From Rhizobium vallis (GTDB lineage Bacteria; Pseudomonadota; Alphaproteobacteria; Rhizobiales; Rhizobiaceae): a DNA stretch of 64,000 nt. A program made the position numbers and the translations under genes. Positions within the stretch are counted from its first letter, which is position 1. Each line of letters begins with the position of its first letter. Below are positions 56,133-64,000 of the stretch, one piece after another. Under the pieces are notes generated by a model. That model was not told where the DNA came from, ran no database searches, and was given only the letters and a program-made list of their open reading frames with translations. The stretch covers positions 248,001-312,000 of the forward strand of contig NZ_ML133688.1 in assembly GCF_003985155.1 (NCBI RefSeq), in the 5' to 3' direction.

Positions 56133-57959
56133 ATGTGTGGCATTGTGGGGATCGTCGGAACTCAGCCTGTGGCCGGGCGCCTGGTCGATGCGCTGAAGCG
56201 TTTGGAATATCGCGGTTACGATTCCGCCGGCGTTGCCACCATTCATGACGGTGTGATGGATCGCCGCCGCGCCGAGGGCAAGCTCTTCAATCTGGAAAAG
56301 CGCCTCGATGCTGAACCGCTGCCCGGCACCGTCGGCATTGCCCATACACGCTGGGCGACCCACGGCGTTCCCAATGAGACCAATGCCCATCCGCATTTCG
56401 TCGAAGGCGTCGCCGTCGTCCACAACGGCATCATCGAGAATTTCTCCGAGTTGCGCGACGAGCTGACCGAGGAGGGATCGGTCTTCGAAACCCAGACCGA
56501 TACCGAGGTGGTCGCTCACCTGATGGCGAAATACCTGCGCGAGGGTCTGGAGCCCCGCGCCGCGATGTTGAAGATGCTGAACCGGGTGACCGGCGCCTAT
56601 GCGCTCGCCGTCATGCTCAAGGCCGATCCCGGCACGATCATGGCCGCCCGTTCGGGTCCGCCGCTTGCCGTCGGCTATGGCCGCGGCGAGATGTTCCTCG
56701 GCTCGGATGCGATCGCGCTCTCGCCCTTCACCAACGAGATCACCTATCTCGTCGACGGCGATTGCGCTGTCCTTACCCGCGACGGCGTATCCGTGCTCGA
56801 TTTCGCCGGCAAGCCGGTCAATCGCGCCCGCCAGATTTCGCAGGCGACTGCCTATGTCGTCGACAAGGGCAACCACCGCCATTTCATGGAAAAGGAAATC
56901 TACGAGCAGCCGGAGGTCATCTCCCATGCGCTCAGCCACTATGTCGATTTCGCCGAGAACACGATCGGCGCCAATGCCGCCGCGATCGACTTCAAGGCGG
57001 CGAGTGGACTTGCGATCTCGGCTTGCGGCACCGCCTATCTCGCCGGCCTGGTCGGCAAATACTGGTTCGAGCGTTATGCCCGCCTGCCTGTTGAAATCGA
57101 CGTCGCCTCCGAATTCCGTTACCGCGAAATGCCGCTCTCGCCGTCTCAGGCAGCACTCTTCATCTCACAATCAGGCGAGACCGCCGATACGCTGGCATCG
57201 CTTCGCTATTGCCACGACAACGGGTTGAAGATCGGCGCTGTCGTCAATGTCCGCGAATCGACGATCGCGCGCGAATCTGATGCCGTCTTCCCGATCATGG
57301 CGGGTCCCGAAATCGGCGTTGCCTCGACCAAGGCCTTCACCTGCCAGCTTGCCGTGCTGGCGTCGCTGGCGATCGGTGCCGGCAAGGCGCGCGGCACGGT
57401 GAGTGCGGAGGAAGAGAAGGCGCTGGTGCGCCATCTCGCCGAGATGCCGCGGATCATGAGCCGGGTGCTGAACCTCATCCAGCCGCAGATGGAAAGCCTG
57501 TCGCGCGAATTGTCGAAATGTAAGGACGTGCTCTATCTCGGCCGCGGCACCAGCTTCCCGCTCGCTATGGAAGGCGCGCTGAAGCTCAAGGAAATTTCCT
57601 ATATCCATGCCGAAGGTTATGCCGCCGGCGAATTGAAACACGGGCCGATTGCGCTGATCGACGAGAACATGCCTGTCATCGTCATCGCCCCTTACGACCG
57701 GTTCTTCGACAAGACCGTCTCGAATATGCAGGAAGTTGCAGCCCGCGGCGGCCGCATCATCTTCATCACCGACGAGGCGGGGGCGGCGGCCTCGAAACTG
57801 CCGACCATGGCGACCATCATCCTGCCTGTGGTCGACGAAATCATTGCGCCGATGATCTTCTCGCTGCCGATCCAGCTGCTCGCCTATCACACCGCCGTCT
57901 TCATGGGCACCGACGTCGATCAGCCGCGCAACCTGGCGAAATCCGTGACAGTGGAATAA
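56133..57959 (+). CDS. glmS: Glutamine-fructose-6-phosphate aminotransferase (isomerizing)
   Basis: 608 residues. Forms glucosamine-6-phosphate from fructose-6-phosphate and glutamine. Met1 is followed by the nucleophile in CGIVGIVG, and HTRWATHG is in the glutaminase domain. Two SIS domains carry SQSGETADTLASL and GRGTSFPLAMEGALKLKEIS, with the C-terminal DQPRNLAKSVTVE. No glmS ribozyme is expected or seen upstream. Confidence 0.96.
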   Translation: MCGIVGIVGTQPVAGRLVDALKRLEYRGYDSAGVATIHDGVMDRRRAEGKLFNLEKRLDAEPLPGTVGIAHTRWATHGVPNETNAHPHFVEGVAVVHNGIIENFSELRDELTEEGSVFETQTDTEVVAHLMAKYLREGLEPRAAMLKMLNRVTGAYALAVMLKADPGTIMAARSGPPLAVGYGRGEMFLGSDAIALSPFTNEITYLVDGDCAVLTRDGVSVLDFAGKPVNRARQISQATAYVVDKGNHRHFMEKEIYEQPEVISHALSHYVDFAENTIGANAAAIDFKAASGLAISACGTAYLAGLVGKYWFERYARLPVEIDVASEFRYREMPLSPSQAALFISQSGETADTLASLRYCHDNGLKIGAVVNVRESTIARESDAVFPIMAGPEIGVASTKAFTCQLAVLASLAIGAGKARGTVSAEEEKALVRHLAEMPRIMSRVLNLIQPQMESLSRELSKCKDVLYLGRGTSFPLAMEGALKLKEISYIHAEGYAAGELKHGPIALIDENMPVIVIAPYDRFFDKTVSNMQEVAARGGRIIFITDEAGAAASKLPTMATIILPVVDEIIAPMIFSLPIQLLAYHTAVFMGTDVDQPRNLAKSVTVE

Positions 57960-58094
57960 GCCTGAAACGCTGTGACCTTCGCGTCGAAACATATTGTGCA
58001 GGACCCCGAATTCTGGCAATTTTGGTCGGCGGACAAGGGGGAAAGGCTGGCGTTCCGGCCTGTCCAGGACTGAGATGGAGATCATCAGGAAACG

Positions 58095-58802
58095 ATGACC
58101 GACAACACCCTCAGAATGCCGGTCGCGACCCGGCTGAGAAATAATTTTCTCGCGGGCCTTATCATTTGCGCTCCGATCGCGATCACCATCTGGCTGACCT
58201 GGACCTTCATCCACTGGTCGGACAGCTGGGTGAGACCCTATATTCCGGCACGCTGGAATCCGGAAAGCTATCTCAATTTTGCCATTCCCGGTTTCGGTCT
58301 GCTGATCGCCGTCGTGCTCATCACTGTCGTCGGTTTCCTCGGCAAGAACCTCATCGGCCAGAGCATCGTCCGTTTCGGCGAATCGATCGTTCAGCGCATG
58401 CCGCTGGTGCGCACGGTTTACCGAAGCGTGAAGCAGATTTTCGAAACCGTGCTGAAGGAGCAGGCGAACTCCTTCAAGAAGGTCGGCCTCATCGAATATC
58501 CCGGTCCCGGCCTCTGGGCGCTGGTTTTCATCGCCACCGACGCCAAGGGCGAAATCGCGTCGAAGTTCAATGCCATGGGCCAGGATATGGTCGCCGTCTT
58601 CCTGCCGCCGACGCCGGTGCCGACAGCTGGTTTCCTCGTCTTCGTGCCGCGCGAAAAAATCGTCCTGCTTGATATGTCGCCGGAAGATGCCGCCAAGTTC
58701 CTGATTTCAGGCGGGCTGGTCGCCCCTGAGCACAAGCCGTCCGAGCCGAAGCAGAAGCATCTGCCGCGGCCGAAGCCGGTGGCGGTTTCCAAAGCGGATT
58801 GA
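58095..58802 (+). CDS. DUF502 membrane protein
   Basis: 235 residues with two membrane segments (about 19-40 and 65-87) and a conserved cytoplasmic domain. RNNFLAGLIICAPIAITIWL and RMPLVRTVYRSVKQIFETVL are typical of the family. The C-terminal tail is rich in Pro and Lys. Function unknown. It is usually kept next to recG in alphaproteobacteria (recalled, not checked). Confidence 0.88.
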   Translation: MTDNTLRMPVATRLRNNFLAGLIICAPIAITIWLTWTFIHWSDSWVRPYIPARWNPESYLNFAIPGFGLLIAVVLITVVGFLGKNLIGQSIVRFGESIVQRMPLVRTVYRSVKQIFETVLKEQANSFKKVGLIEYPGPGLWALVFIATDAKGEIASKFNAMGQDMVAVFLPPTPVPTAGFLVFVPREKIVLLDMSPEDAAKFLISGGLVAPEHKPSEPKQKHLPRPKPVAVSKAD

Positions 58803-58853
58803 TGCATGTCGCCCAAAAGTGTCAGCGGTTTTGGGATAACGACATGCATGAAA
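58803..58853. repeat. Rhizobial palindromic intergenic repeat
   Basis: GCATGTCG-CCCAAAA and TTTTGGG-ATAACGACATGC form an imperfect inverted repeat starting just after the DUF502 stop. This string is a familiar high-copy intergenic element of Rhizobium chromosomes. Confidence 0.65.
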
Positions 58854-58861
58854 CAAAGACT

Positions 58862-58885
58862 TAAAGCGCGCCGCAGCGCGCTTTA
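58862..58885. terminator. Hairpin overlapping the recG stop
   Basis: TAAAGCGCGC and GCGCGCTTTA form a 10-bp stem with a CGCA loop between the convergent DUF502 and recG genes; it covers the recG stop codon at 58883-58885. Confidence 0.65.
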
Positions 58886-60988
58886 TCCTGCCCTCAGGAA
58901 CCTGATCGCCTCGTCTCGGCGGAAGAGATAGAGCAGGGTGCGGATCGCCTGTCCTCTTTCGCTCGTCAGTTCGGGGTCACGTTCAATCAGATAGGCGGCG
59001 TCCTTGCGGGCGATCTCGAGGAGATCTGCATGTGCTTCCAAGCTGGCGATGCGGAAGCCCGGCGTGCCGGATTGCCTTGTGCCGAGCAACTCGCCTTCGC
59101 CGCGTAGCTTGAGGTCTTCTTCGGCGATACGGAAGCCATCTTCGGTCTCGCGCATGATCGAAAGCCTGGCGTGGCCGGTCTCGCCGAGCGGCCCCTTGTA
59201 GAGCAGGATGCAGGTGGAGGCCTCATCTCCGCGCCCGACGCGCCCGCGCAGCTGATGCAATTGCGCCAGGCCGAAACGCTCGGCATGTTCGATCACCATG
59301 ATCGTCGCATCCGGCACATCGACACCGACTTCGACGACAGTCGTGGCGACGAGCAGCCTGATGTCGCCATTCTTGAACGCCATCATCGCCGCGTCCTTCT
59401 CCGGCCCGCTCATGCGGCCATGGATGAGACCGATGCCGGGACCGAGCGCGGAGACGAGCGTCGCATGCCGTTCTTCAGCCGACATCAGGTCAAGCTCTTC
59501 GGATTCCTCAACCAGTGGGCAGATCCAGTAGGCCTTCTTGCCCTCGGCAATCGCGCTTTGCAGCCGCCCGACGATCTCGCCGGTTCGTTCCATCGGCACG
59601 GTGATCGTCTGGATCGGCTTGCGGCCGGCCGGTTTCTCGGTGAGCTTGGAGACGTCCATATCGCCAAAGGCGGCAAGCACCAGCGTGCGCGGGATCGGCG
59701 TTGCCGTCATGACAAGCATGTGCGGCGAGATGCCCTTGGCCGTCAGCCGCAAACGCTGATGCACGCCGAAACGATGCTGTTCGTCGACGACGGCAAGCAT
59801 CAGATTGGCGTAGGTGACGCTGTCCTGGAACAGCGCATGCGTGCCGATGACGATCTGGGCCGCACCGGACGCGATACGCTCTTGTATTTCCTCGCGCTCG
59901 CGCCCCTTGGTGCGCCCGGTCAGCACCTCGATGCCGAGCCCGGCGGAGGCGGCGAATTTCGAAATCGTTGCATGGTGCTGCCGCGCCAGGATTTCGGTCG
60001 GCGCCATCAGCACCGCCTGGCCGCCGCTCTCGATCACGGCCACCATCGCCATCAGCGCCACCAGCGTCTTGCCGGAGCCGACATCGCCCTGCAGCAGCCG
60101 CAGCATGCGCTCGTTGCCGGCCATGTCCTTCAAAACCTCGGCGATCGCCTCGTTCTGGCTCGTTGTGAGCGAGAAGGGCAGGCTCTTCACGATCTTGCCG
60201 CTGACGGCACCCGTCGCATGCACCGGCTGGCCCGCGACTTTGCGCAGCCGCTGCCGCACGAGGCTGAGCGAAAGTTGGCCGGCGAGGAATTCGTCATAGG
60301 CGAGCCGTCGCCGGGCAGGGGCCTGCGGGTCGATATCGGCGGGATCGCGGGGCTCGTGCAGCATGTGGAAGCTGTCGCGGATCGACGGCAGGCCCTCTCT
60401 CTGCGCCAGCGAGAGATCGATCCATTCCGGCAGTTCGGGAAAACGCGGCAGTGCGGCGTCGATGATCTTGCGCAGCGTCTTCGGTGAAAGTCCTGCCGTC
60501 AGCGGATAGATCGGCTCGACCAGCGGCAGGTTTTCGACCTCGTCGGCCCTGACGATATAGTCGGGATGCACCATCGAGGCGCGACCATTGAACCAGTCGA
60601 TCTTGCCGCTGACCGTCACCTCCGCATCAATAGGCAGCTGCTTTTCCAGCCATGCCGCCTGTCCCCGGAAGAAGACCAGCGTCAGCTCGCCGGTCTCGTC
60701 ATGCAGGAACACGCGGTAGGGGATGTTGCTTTTGCCGCGCGGCGGCACCTGATGCCGGTCGACGCGCGCCGTGATCGTCACAATCGCGCCCTGCGGCGCC
60801 CGCGCGATCCCCGGCTGGTTGCGCCGGTCGATCAGCGAAAAAGGCGCGTGGAAGATGAGATCGATGACCCGGCAATCCTCCGCCGTCTCACGCCCGAGCA
60901 GTTTGACCAACAGCTCGGCGATCTTCGGGCCGACGCCCGGAAGGCCCGATACGGGGGAAAACAAGGGATCGAGAATGGCGGGGCGCAT
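58883..60988 (-). CDS. recG: ATP-dependent DNA helicase RecG
   Basis: 701 residues. Branch-migration helicase that remodels stalled replication forks and Holliday junctions. The N-terminal wedge/OB region is followed by helicase motifs: Walker A GDVGSGKT, the RecG-type DEQHRFGVHQR box, TATPIPRTL, VGVDVPDAT and QLRGRVGRG. The start at 60988 (MRPAILDPL) gives the standard length; the 15-residue longer frame is not supported. Head-to-head with sdhE, 92 bp apart. Confidence 0.95.
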   Translation of the reverse strand: MRPAILDPLFSPVSGLPGVGPKIAELLVKLLGRETAEDCRVIDLIFHAPFSLIDRRNQPGIARAPQGAIVTITARVDRHQVPPRGKSNIPYRVFLHDETGELTLVFFRGQAAWLEKQLPIDAEVTVSGKIDWFNGRASMVHPDYIVRADEVENLPLVEPIYPLTAGLSPKTLRKIIDAALPRFPELPEWIDLSLAQREGLPSIRDSFHMLHEPRDPADIDPQAPARRRLAYDEFLAGQLSLSLVRQRLRKVAGQPVHATGAVSGKIVKSLPFSLTTSQNEAIAEVLKDMAGNERMLRLLQGDVGSGKTLVALMAMVAVIESGGQAVLMAPTEILARQHHATISKFAASAGLGIEVLTGRTKGREREEIQERIASGAAQIVIGTHALFQDSVTYANLMLAVVDEQHRFGVHQRLRLTAKGISPHMLVMTATPIPRTLVLAAFGDMDVSKLTEKPAGRKPIQTITVPMERTGEIVGRLQSAIAEGKKAYWICPLVEESEELDLMSAEERHATLVSALGPGIGLIHGRMSGPEKDAAMMAFKNGDIRLLVATTVVEVGVDVPDATIMVIEHAERFGLAQLHQLRGRVGRGDEASTCILLYKGPLGETGHARLSIMRETEDGFRIAEEDLKLRGEGELLGTRQSGTPGFRIASLEAHADLLEIARKDAAYLIERDPELTSERGQAIRTLLYLFRRDEAIRFLRAG

Positions 60989-61080
60989 GCGGCCAAAATG
61001 CGATGAACAATGCGGCCTTGGCAAGGCTGACAAGCCGCTTTCGAGGGTCTATAGAAACGCATCAACAGGAAGGTAATGCC

Positions 61081-61386
61081 ATGACAGGTGTCACGCTCAC
61101 GAGTGCCGGTCTCGACCCGCGCCGCCGCCGGATCCTTTTCCGCTGCTGGCATCGCGGCATCCGCGAGATGGATCTGGTCTTCGGCCAGTTCGCCGAAAGC
61201 GAGATCGCGACGCTTTCGGAAGCCGAGCTCGACGAGTTCGAAACGATCATGGCGGAAGAAGACAATGATCTCGTCCGCTGGATCATGGGAACATGGCCGG
61301 TGCCCGAGCGTTTCCAGACACCGATGTTTGCCCGCCTTGCCGCCTACAAGCCCGATTTCGACAAGCCCCTCAGGACGCCGGAATGA
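61081..61386 (+). CDS. sdhE: Succinate dehydrogenase flavinylation factor SdhE
   Basis: 101 residues. Small helical protein that promotes covalent FAD attachment to SdhA. RRRRILFRCWHRGIREMDLV contains the key RGIRE segment near residue 28. AGGAAGG precedes the ATG. The stop overlaps the start of mfd (ATGA), so the two are cotranslated. Confidence 0.92.
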   Translation: MTGVTLTSAGLDPRRRRILFRCWHRGIREMDLVFGQFAESEIATLSEAELDEFETIMAEEDNDLVRWIMGTWPVPERFQTPMFARLAAYKPDFDKPLRTPE

Positions 61387-64000
61387 TCCCTGGTTTCGAT
61401 GCGAAGAAGCTTGCGGCCATTGCCGAACCGCTGACGATCGGCAATGTGCCCGCAGGTCTCGAAACGCTGCTGCTCGCCGAGCTCGCCCGCACGGGAGAGC
61501 CGGTCGCCTATGTCATATCGGACGGCCACCGTATGGCCGATCTAGAACAGATGCTGAGCTTCGTCGCCCCTGATATTCCGGTTCTCAGCCTGCCGGCCTG
61601 GGACTGCCTGCCCTATGACCGCGTCTCGCCGAGCGCCGACACTTCGGCCCGCCGGCTTGCAGCACTTGGCGGCCTCATCGCCCATCGGAAGAAGCCGCAT
61701 GCCGCAATCGTGCTCGTCACCGCCAATGCCATGTTGCAGAAGGTGGCGCCGCAGGATGTCATCGAGAGCCTGAGCTTTTCGGCCCGTCCCGGCAACCAGC
61801 TGCGCATGGATGATCTGGCCGGTCGCCTCGAGCGCAACGGTTTCGAGCGCGTCGCAACCGTACGCGAAGTCGGCGAATATGCCGTGCGCGGCGGCATTCT
61901 CGACGTCTTCGTGCCGGGTTCGGAAGAGCCGGTCCGCCTTGATTTCTTCGGCGATACGCTGGAATCGATCCGCAGCTTCGATCCAGCCAGCCAGCGCACG
62001 ACAGGCCAGGTGCGCTCCCTTGATCTCAACCCGATGAGCGAGGTGACGCTGACGCCCGATACGATCAGCCGTTTCCGCAAAAACTACCTCTCCGCTTTCG
62101 GCGCGACGACGCGCGACGACGCGCTCTATCTTGCCGTCTCCGAGGGCCGCCGTTACCCTGGAATGGAGCACTGGCTGCCGCTTTTCTACGAGAAGCTCGA
62201 TACCGTCTTCGACTATCTCAGCGGCTTCCGTGTTGTCACCGACCATACCGTGCGCGAGGCAGCTGAAGAGCGCTCCAAGCTCGTCTTCGATTATTATGAC
62301 GCCCGCCTGAATTCCGGCCAGCCGACCAAAGGCCAGATGGCGCAGGGCACCCCGTACAAGCCGGTGACGCCTGGCCAGCTCTACCTCGACAGCAAACTCT
62401 TCGTGAGAACCCTCGACGCGCTCGGCGCCATCCGCGTCAGCCCCTTCAACGAGCATGAGGGCGAGGCGAGGCGGGTGATCAATGTCGAGGCCCGCCAGGG
62501 CCAGCGCTGGGCACGCTCGAACGCCGAAGGCGGTGGCGATGCCGAGCGCATCAATGTCTTCGACGTCGTCGTCAAGCATATCGCCGACCGCCGCGCTGCC
62601 GGCGCGAAAGTGCTCGTCACCGCCTGGACCGAAGGCTCGCTGGAGCGTCTGCTGCAGGTGCTGAACGAACACGGCTTGGAAAAGGTGAAGCCGGTCGAAG
62701 CGCTGAAGGATCTCGGTTCGCTGGCGAGAGGCGAGGCGGCCGCGGCCGTGCTCAGTCTCGAAGCCGGCTTCGAGGCCGGCGACCTCGTCGTCATCGGCGA
62801 GCAGGATATATTAGGCGACCGCATGGTGCGCCGTTCCAAGCGCCGCAAGCGCGCCGCCGATTTCATCGCGGAGGTGGCGGGCCTCGACGAGGGCTCGATC
62901 GTCGTCCACGCTGAACACGGCATCGGCCGCTTCATCGGGCTGCGAACCATCGAGGCGGCAGGCGCCCCGCATGCTTGCCTGGAACTGCAATATGCCGATG
63001 AGGCGAAGCTCTTCCTGCCGGTCGAAAACATCGATCTTCTCTCGCGCTATGGCGGCGAGGGCACCGAGGCCCAGCTCGACAAGCTCGGCGGCGGCGCATG
63101 GCAGATGCGCAAGGCCAAGCTCAAGAAACGCCTGCTTGACATGGCCGATGCGCTGATCCGCATTGCCGCCGAGCGGCTGACGCGCCATGCACCGATGCTG
63201 ACGACACCCGAAGGCCTCTACGACGAATTTGCCGCCCGCTTCCCCTATGACGAGACCGAGGACCAGGATAACGCCATCGAGGCGGTGCGCTCCGATCTCG
63301 GTGCCGGTCGGCCGATGGACCGTCTCGTCTGCGGCGACGTGGGGTTCGGCAAGACGGAAGTCGCGCTGCGCGCCGCCTTTGTTGCGGCGATGAACGGCGC
63401 ACAGGTTGCCGTCGTCGTGCCGACGACATTGCTTGCCCGCCAGCATTTCAAAACTTTCACCGACCGTTTCCGCGGCCTGCCGGTGCGCATCCAGCAGGCT
63501 TCGCGTCTGGTCGGCGCCAAGGAGCTGGCGCTGACCAAGAAGGAAGTGGCGGACGGCAAGACCGATATCGTCGTCGGCACACATGCGCTGCTCGGCGCCG
63601 GCATCAAATTCGCCAACTTGGGCCTGCTCGTCATCGACGAGGAGCAGCATTTCGGCGTCAAGCACAAGGAGCGGCTGAAGGAGTTGAAGAGCGACGTGCA
63701 CGTGCTGACGCTGTCAGCAACGCCGATCCCGCGCACGCTGCAGCTTGCCATGACCGGTGTCCGCGAGTTGTCGTTGATCACCACGCCGCCGGTCGATCGC
63801 ATGGCGGTGCGCACCTTCATCTCGCCCTTCGACAGCCTGGTCATCCGCGAGACGCTGATGCGCGAGCACTATCGCGGCGGCCAGAGCTTCTATGTCTGCC
63901 CCAGGCTTGCCGATCTCGAGGATGTACATGCCTTCCTGCAATCGGATGTGCCTGAGCTGAAGGTCGCCGTCGCCCACGGTCAGATGCCGGCCGGCGAACT
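61383..64000 (+). CDS. mfd: Transcription-repair coupling factor Mfd (5' part)
   Basis: 872 codons are in the window and the gene continues past the right edge. DNA translocase that displaces stalled RNA polymerase and recruits UvrA. The UvrB-homology part comes first (SLPAWDCLPYDRVSPSADTS), then the RNA-polymerase-interaction domain (HAEHGIGRFIGLR, near residue 510), then RecG-like motifs GDVGFGKTEVALRAAF, DEEQHFGVKHKE and TLSATPIPRTLQLAM. The start overlaps the sdhE stop. Confidence 0.95.
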   Translation, partial: MIPGFDAKKLAAIAEPLTIGNVPAGLETLLLAELARTGEPVAYVISDGHRMADLEQMLSFVAPDIPVLSLPAWDCLPYDRVSPSADTSARRLAALGGLIAHRKKPHAAIVLVTANAMLQKVAPQDVIESLSFSARPGNQLRMDDLAGRLERNGFERVATVREVGEYAVRGGILDVFVPGSEEPVRLDFFGDTLESIRSFDPASQRTTGQVRSLDLNPMSEVTLTPDTISRFRKNYLSAFGATTRDDALYLAVSEGRRYPGMEHWLPLFYEKLDTVFDYLSGFRVVTDHTVREAAEERSKLVFDYYDARLNSGQPTKGQMAQGTPYKPVTPGQLYLDSKLFVRTLDALGAIRVSPFNEHEGEARRVINVEARQGQRWARSNAEGGGDAERINVFDVVVKHIADRRAAGAKVLVTAWTEGSLERLLQVLNEHGLEKVKPVEALKDLGSLARGEAAAAVLSLEAGFEAGDLVVIGEQDILGDRMVRRSKRRKRAADFIAEVAGLDEGSIVVHAEHGIGRFIGLRTIEAAGAPHACLELQYADEAKLFLPVENIDLLSRYGGEGTEAQLDKLGGGAWQMRKAKLKKRLLDMADALIRIAAERLTRHAPMLTTPEGLYDEFAARFPYDETEDQDNAIEAVRSDLGAGRPMDRLVCGDVGFGKTEVALRAAFVAAMNGAQVAVVVPTTLLARQHFKTFTDRFRGLPVRIQQASRLVGAKELALTKKEVADGKTDIVVGTHALLGAGIKFANLGLLVIDEEQHFGVKHKERLKELKSDVHVLTLSATPIPRTLQLAMTGVRELSLITTPPVDRMAVRTFISPFDSLVIRETLMREHYRGGQSFYVCPRLADLEDVHAFLQSDVPELKVAVAHGQMPAGE

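Noticed and set aside
55416..56939. 507-residue antisense frame spanning the glmU end and glmS start
   Set aside because: It crosses two certain genes and an intergenic gap, with no motif or ribosome site.
59171..60487. 438-residue plus-strand frame inside recG
   Set aside because: recG helicase motifs on the minus strand are unambiguous.
61542..62672. 376-residue antisense frame inside mfd
   Set aside because: mfd is supported by motifs along its length; the antisense frame is a shadow.

Overview
The window looks like a chromosomal segment of a fast-growing rhizobium (Rhizobium leguminosarum/etli group, inferred). The evidence is high-GC coding with alphaproteobacterial codon habits, a phosphatidylcholine synthase, rhizobial palindromic intergenic repeats, many solute importers, and a housekeeping block glmU-glmS-DUF502-recG-sdhE-mfd. 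No rRNA, tRNA, CRISPR array, insertion sequence or prophage was seen.

Layout. 1-2242: the end of an unidentified gene, then a FAD aromatic-type monooxygenase divergent from a MarR regulator with a duplicated operator. 2264-10748: a seven-gene minus-strand operon (NMT1-like importer, cytosine-deaminase-like amidohydrolase, FAD oxidoreductase, quinone-reductase-like flavoprotein, RidA) divergent from a LysR regulator, plus a separate creatininase-family gene. A 36-bp inverted-repeat site occurs before both the operon and the creatininase gene, so the set reads as one uncharacterised catabolic regulon. 10994-18984: a DUF2938 membrane protein, then a sugar locus (ThuA-like, Gfo/Idh/MocA, ROK regulator, divergent CUT1 importer). 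19240-27196: a GntR regulator, a mannonate-dehydratase-like enzyme and a KdgD-like aldolase-family enzyme, divergent from a family-5 (Dpp/Opp-type) importer. 27216-36068: an FMN reductase, a LacI regulator, an unknown 838-residue protein and a second CUT1 importer. 36123-41349: a small tandem-repeat protein with an EcfG-type promoter, a 66-residue protein, a GFA-family protein, a MacA/MacB-type exporter whose permease gene is frameshifted, and a GntR regulator. 41400-44289: ferredoxin-NADP reductase, phosphatidylcholine synthase, quinone oxidoreductase. 44329-49019: a BMP-type nucleoside-like importer. 49162-54535: a YtfQRT/YjfF-type CUT2 sugar importer with its GntR regulator. 54663-64000: amino-sugar synthesis and DNA repair genes; mfd runs off the right edge.

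Common themes are six ABC importers, nearly all beside their own regulator and enzymes, and tight translational coupling through ATGA overlaps. Three binding-protein genes are followed by a strong hairpin without a U-tract, which would suit raised binding-protein expression relative to the membrane genes. The most promising undescribed unit is the LysR-controlled N-heterocycle/amide-type regulon at 2264-10840. The 838-residue protein with its in-frame upstream 21-codon ORF is second.
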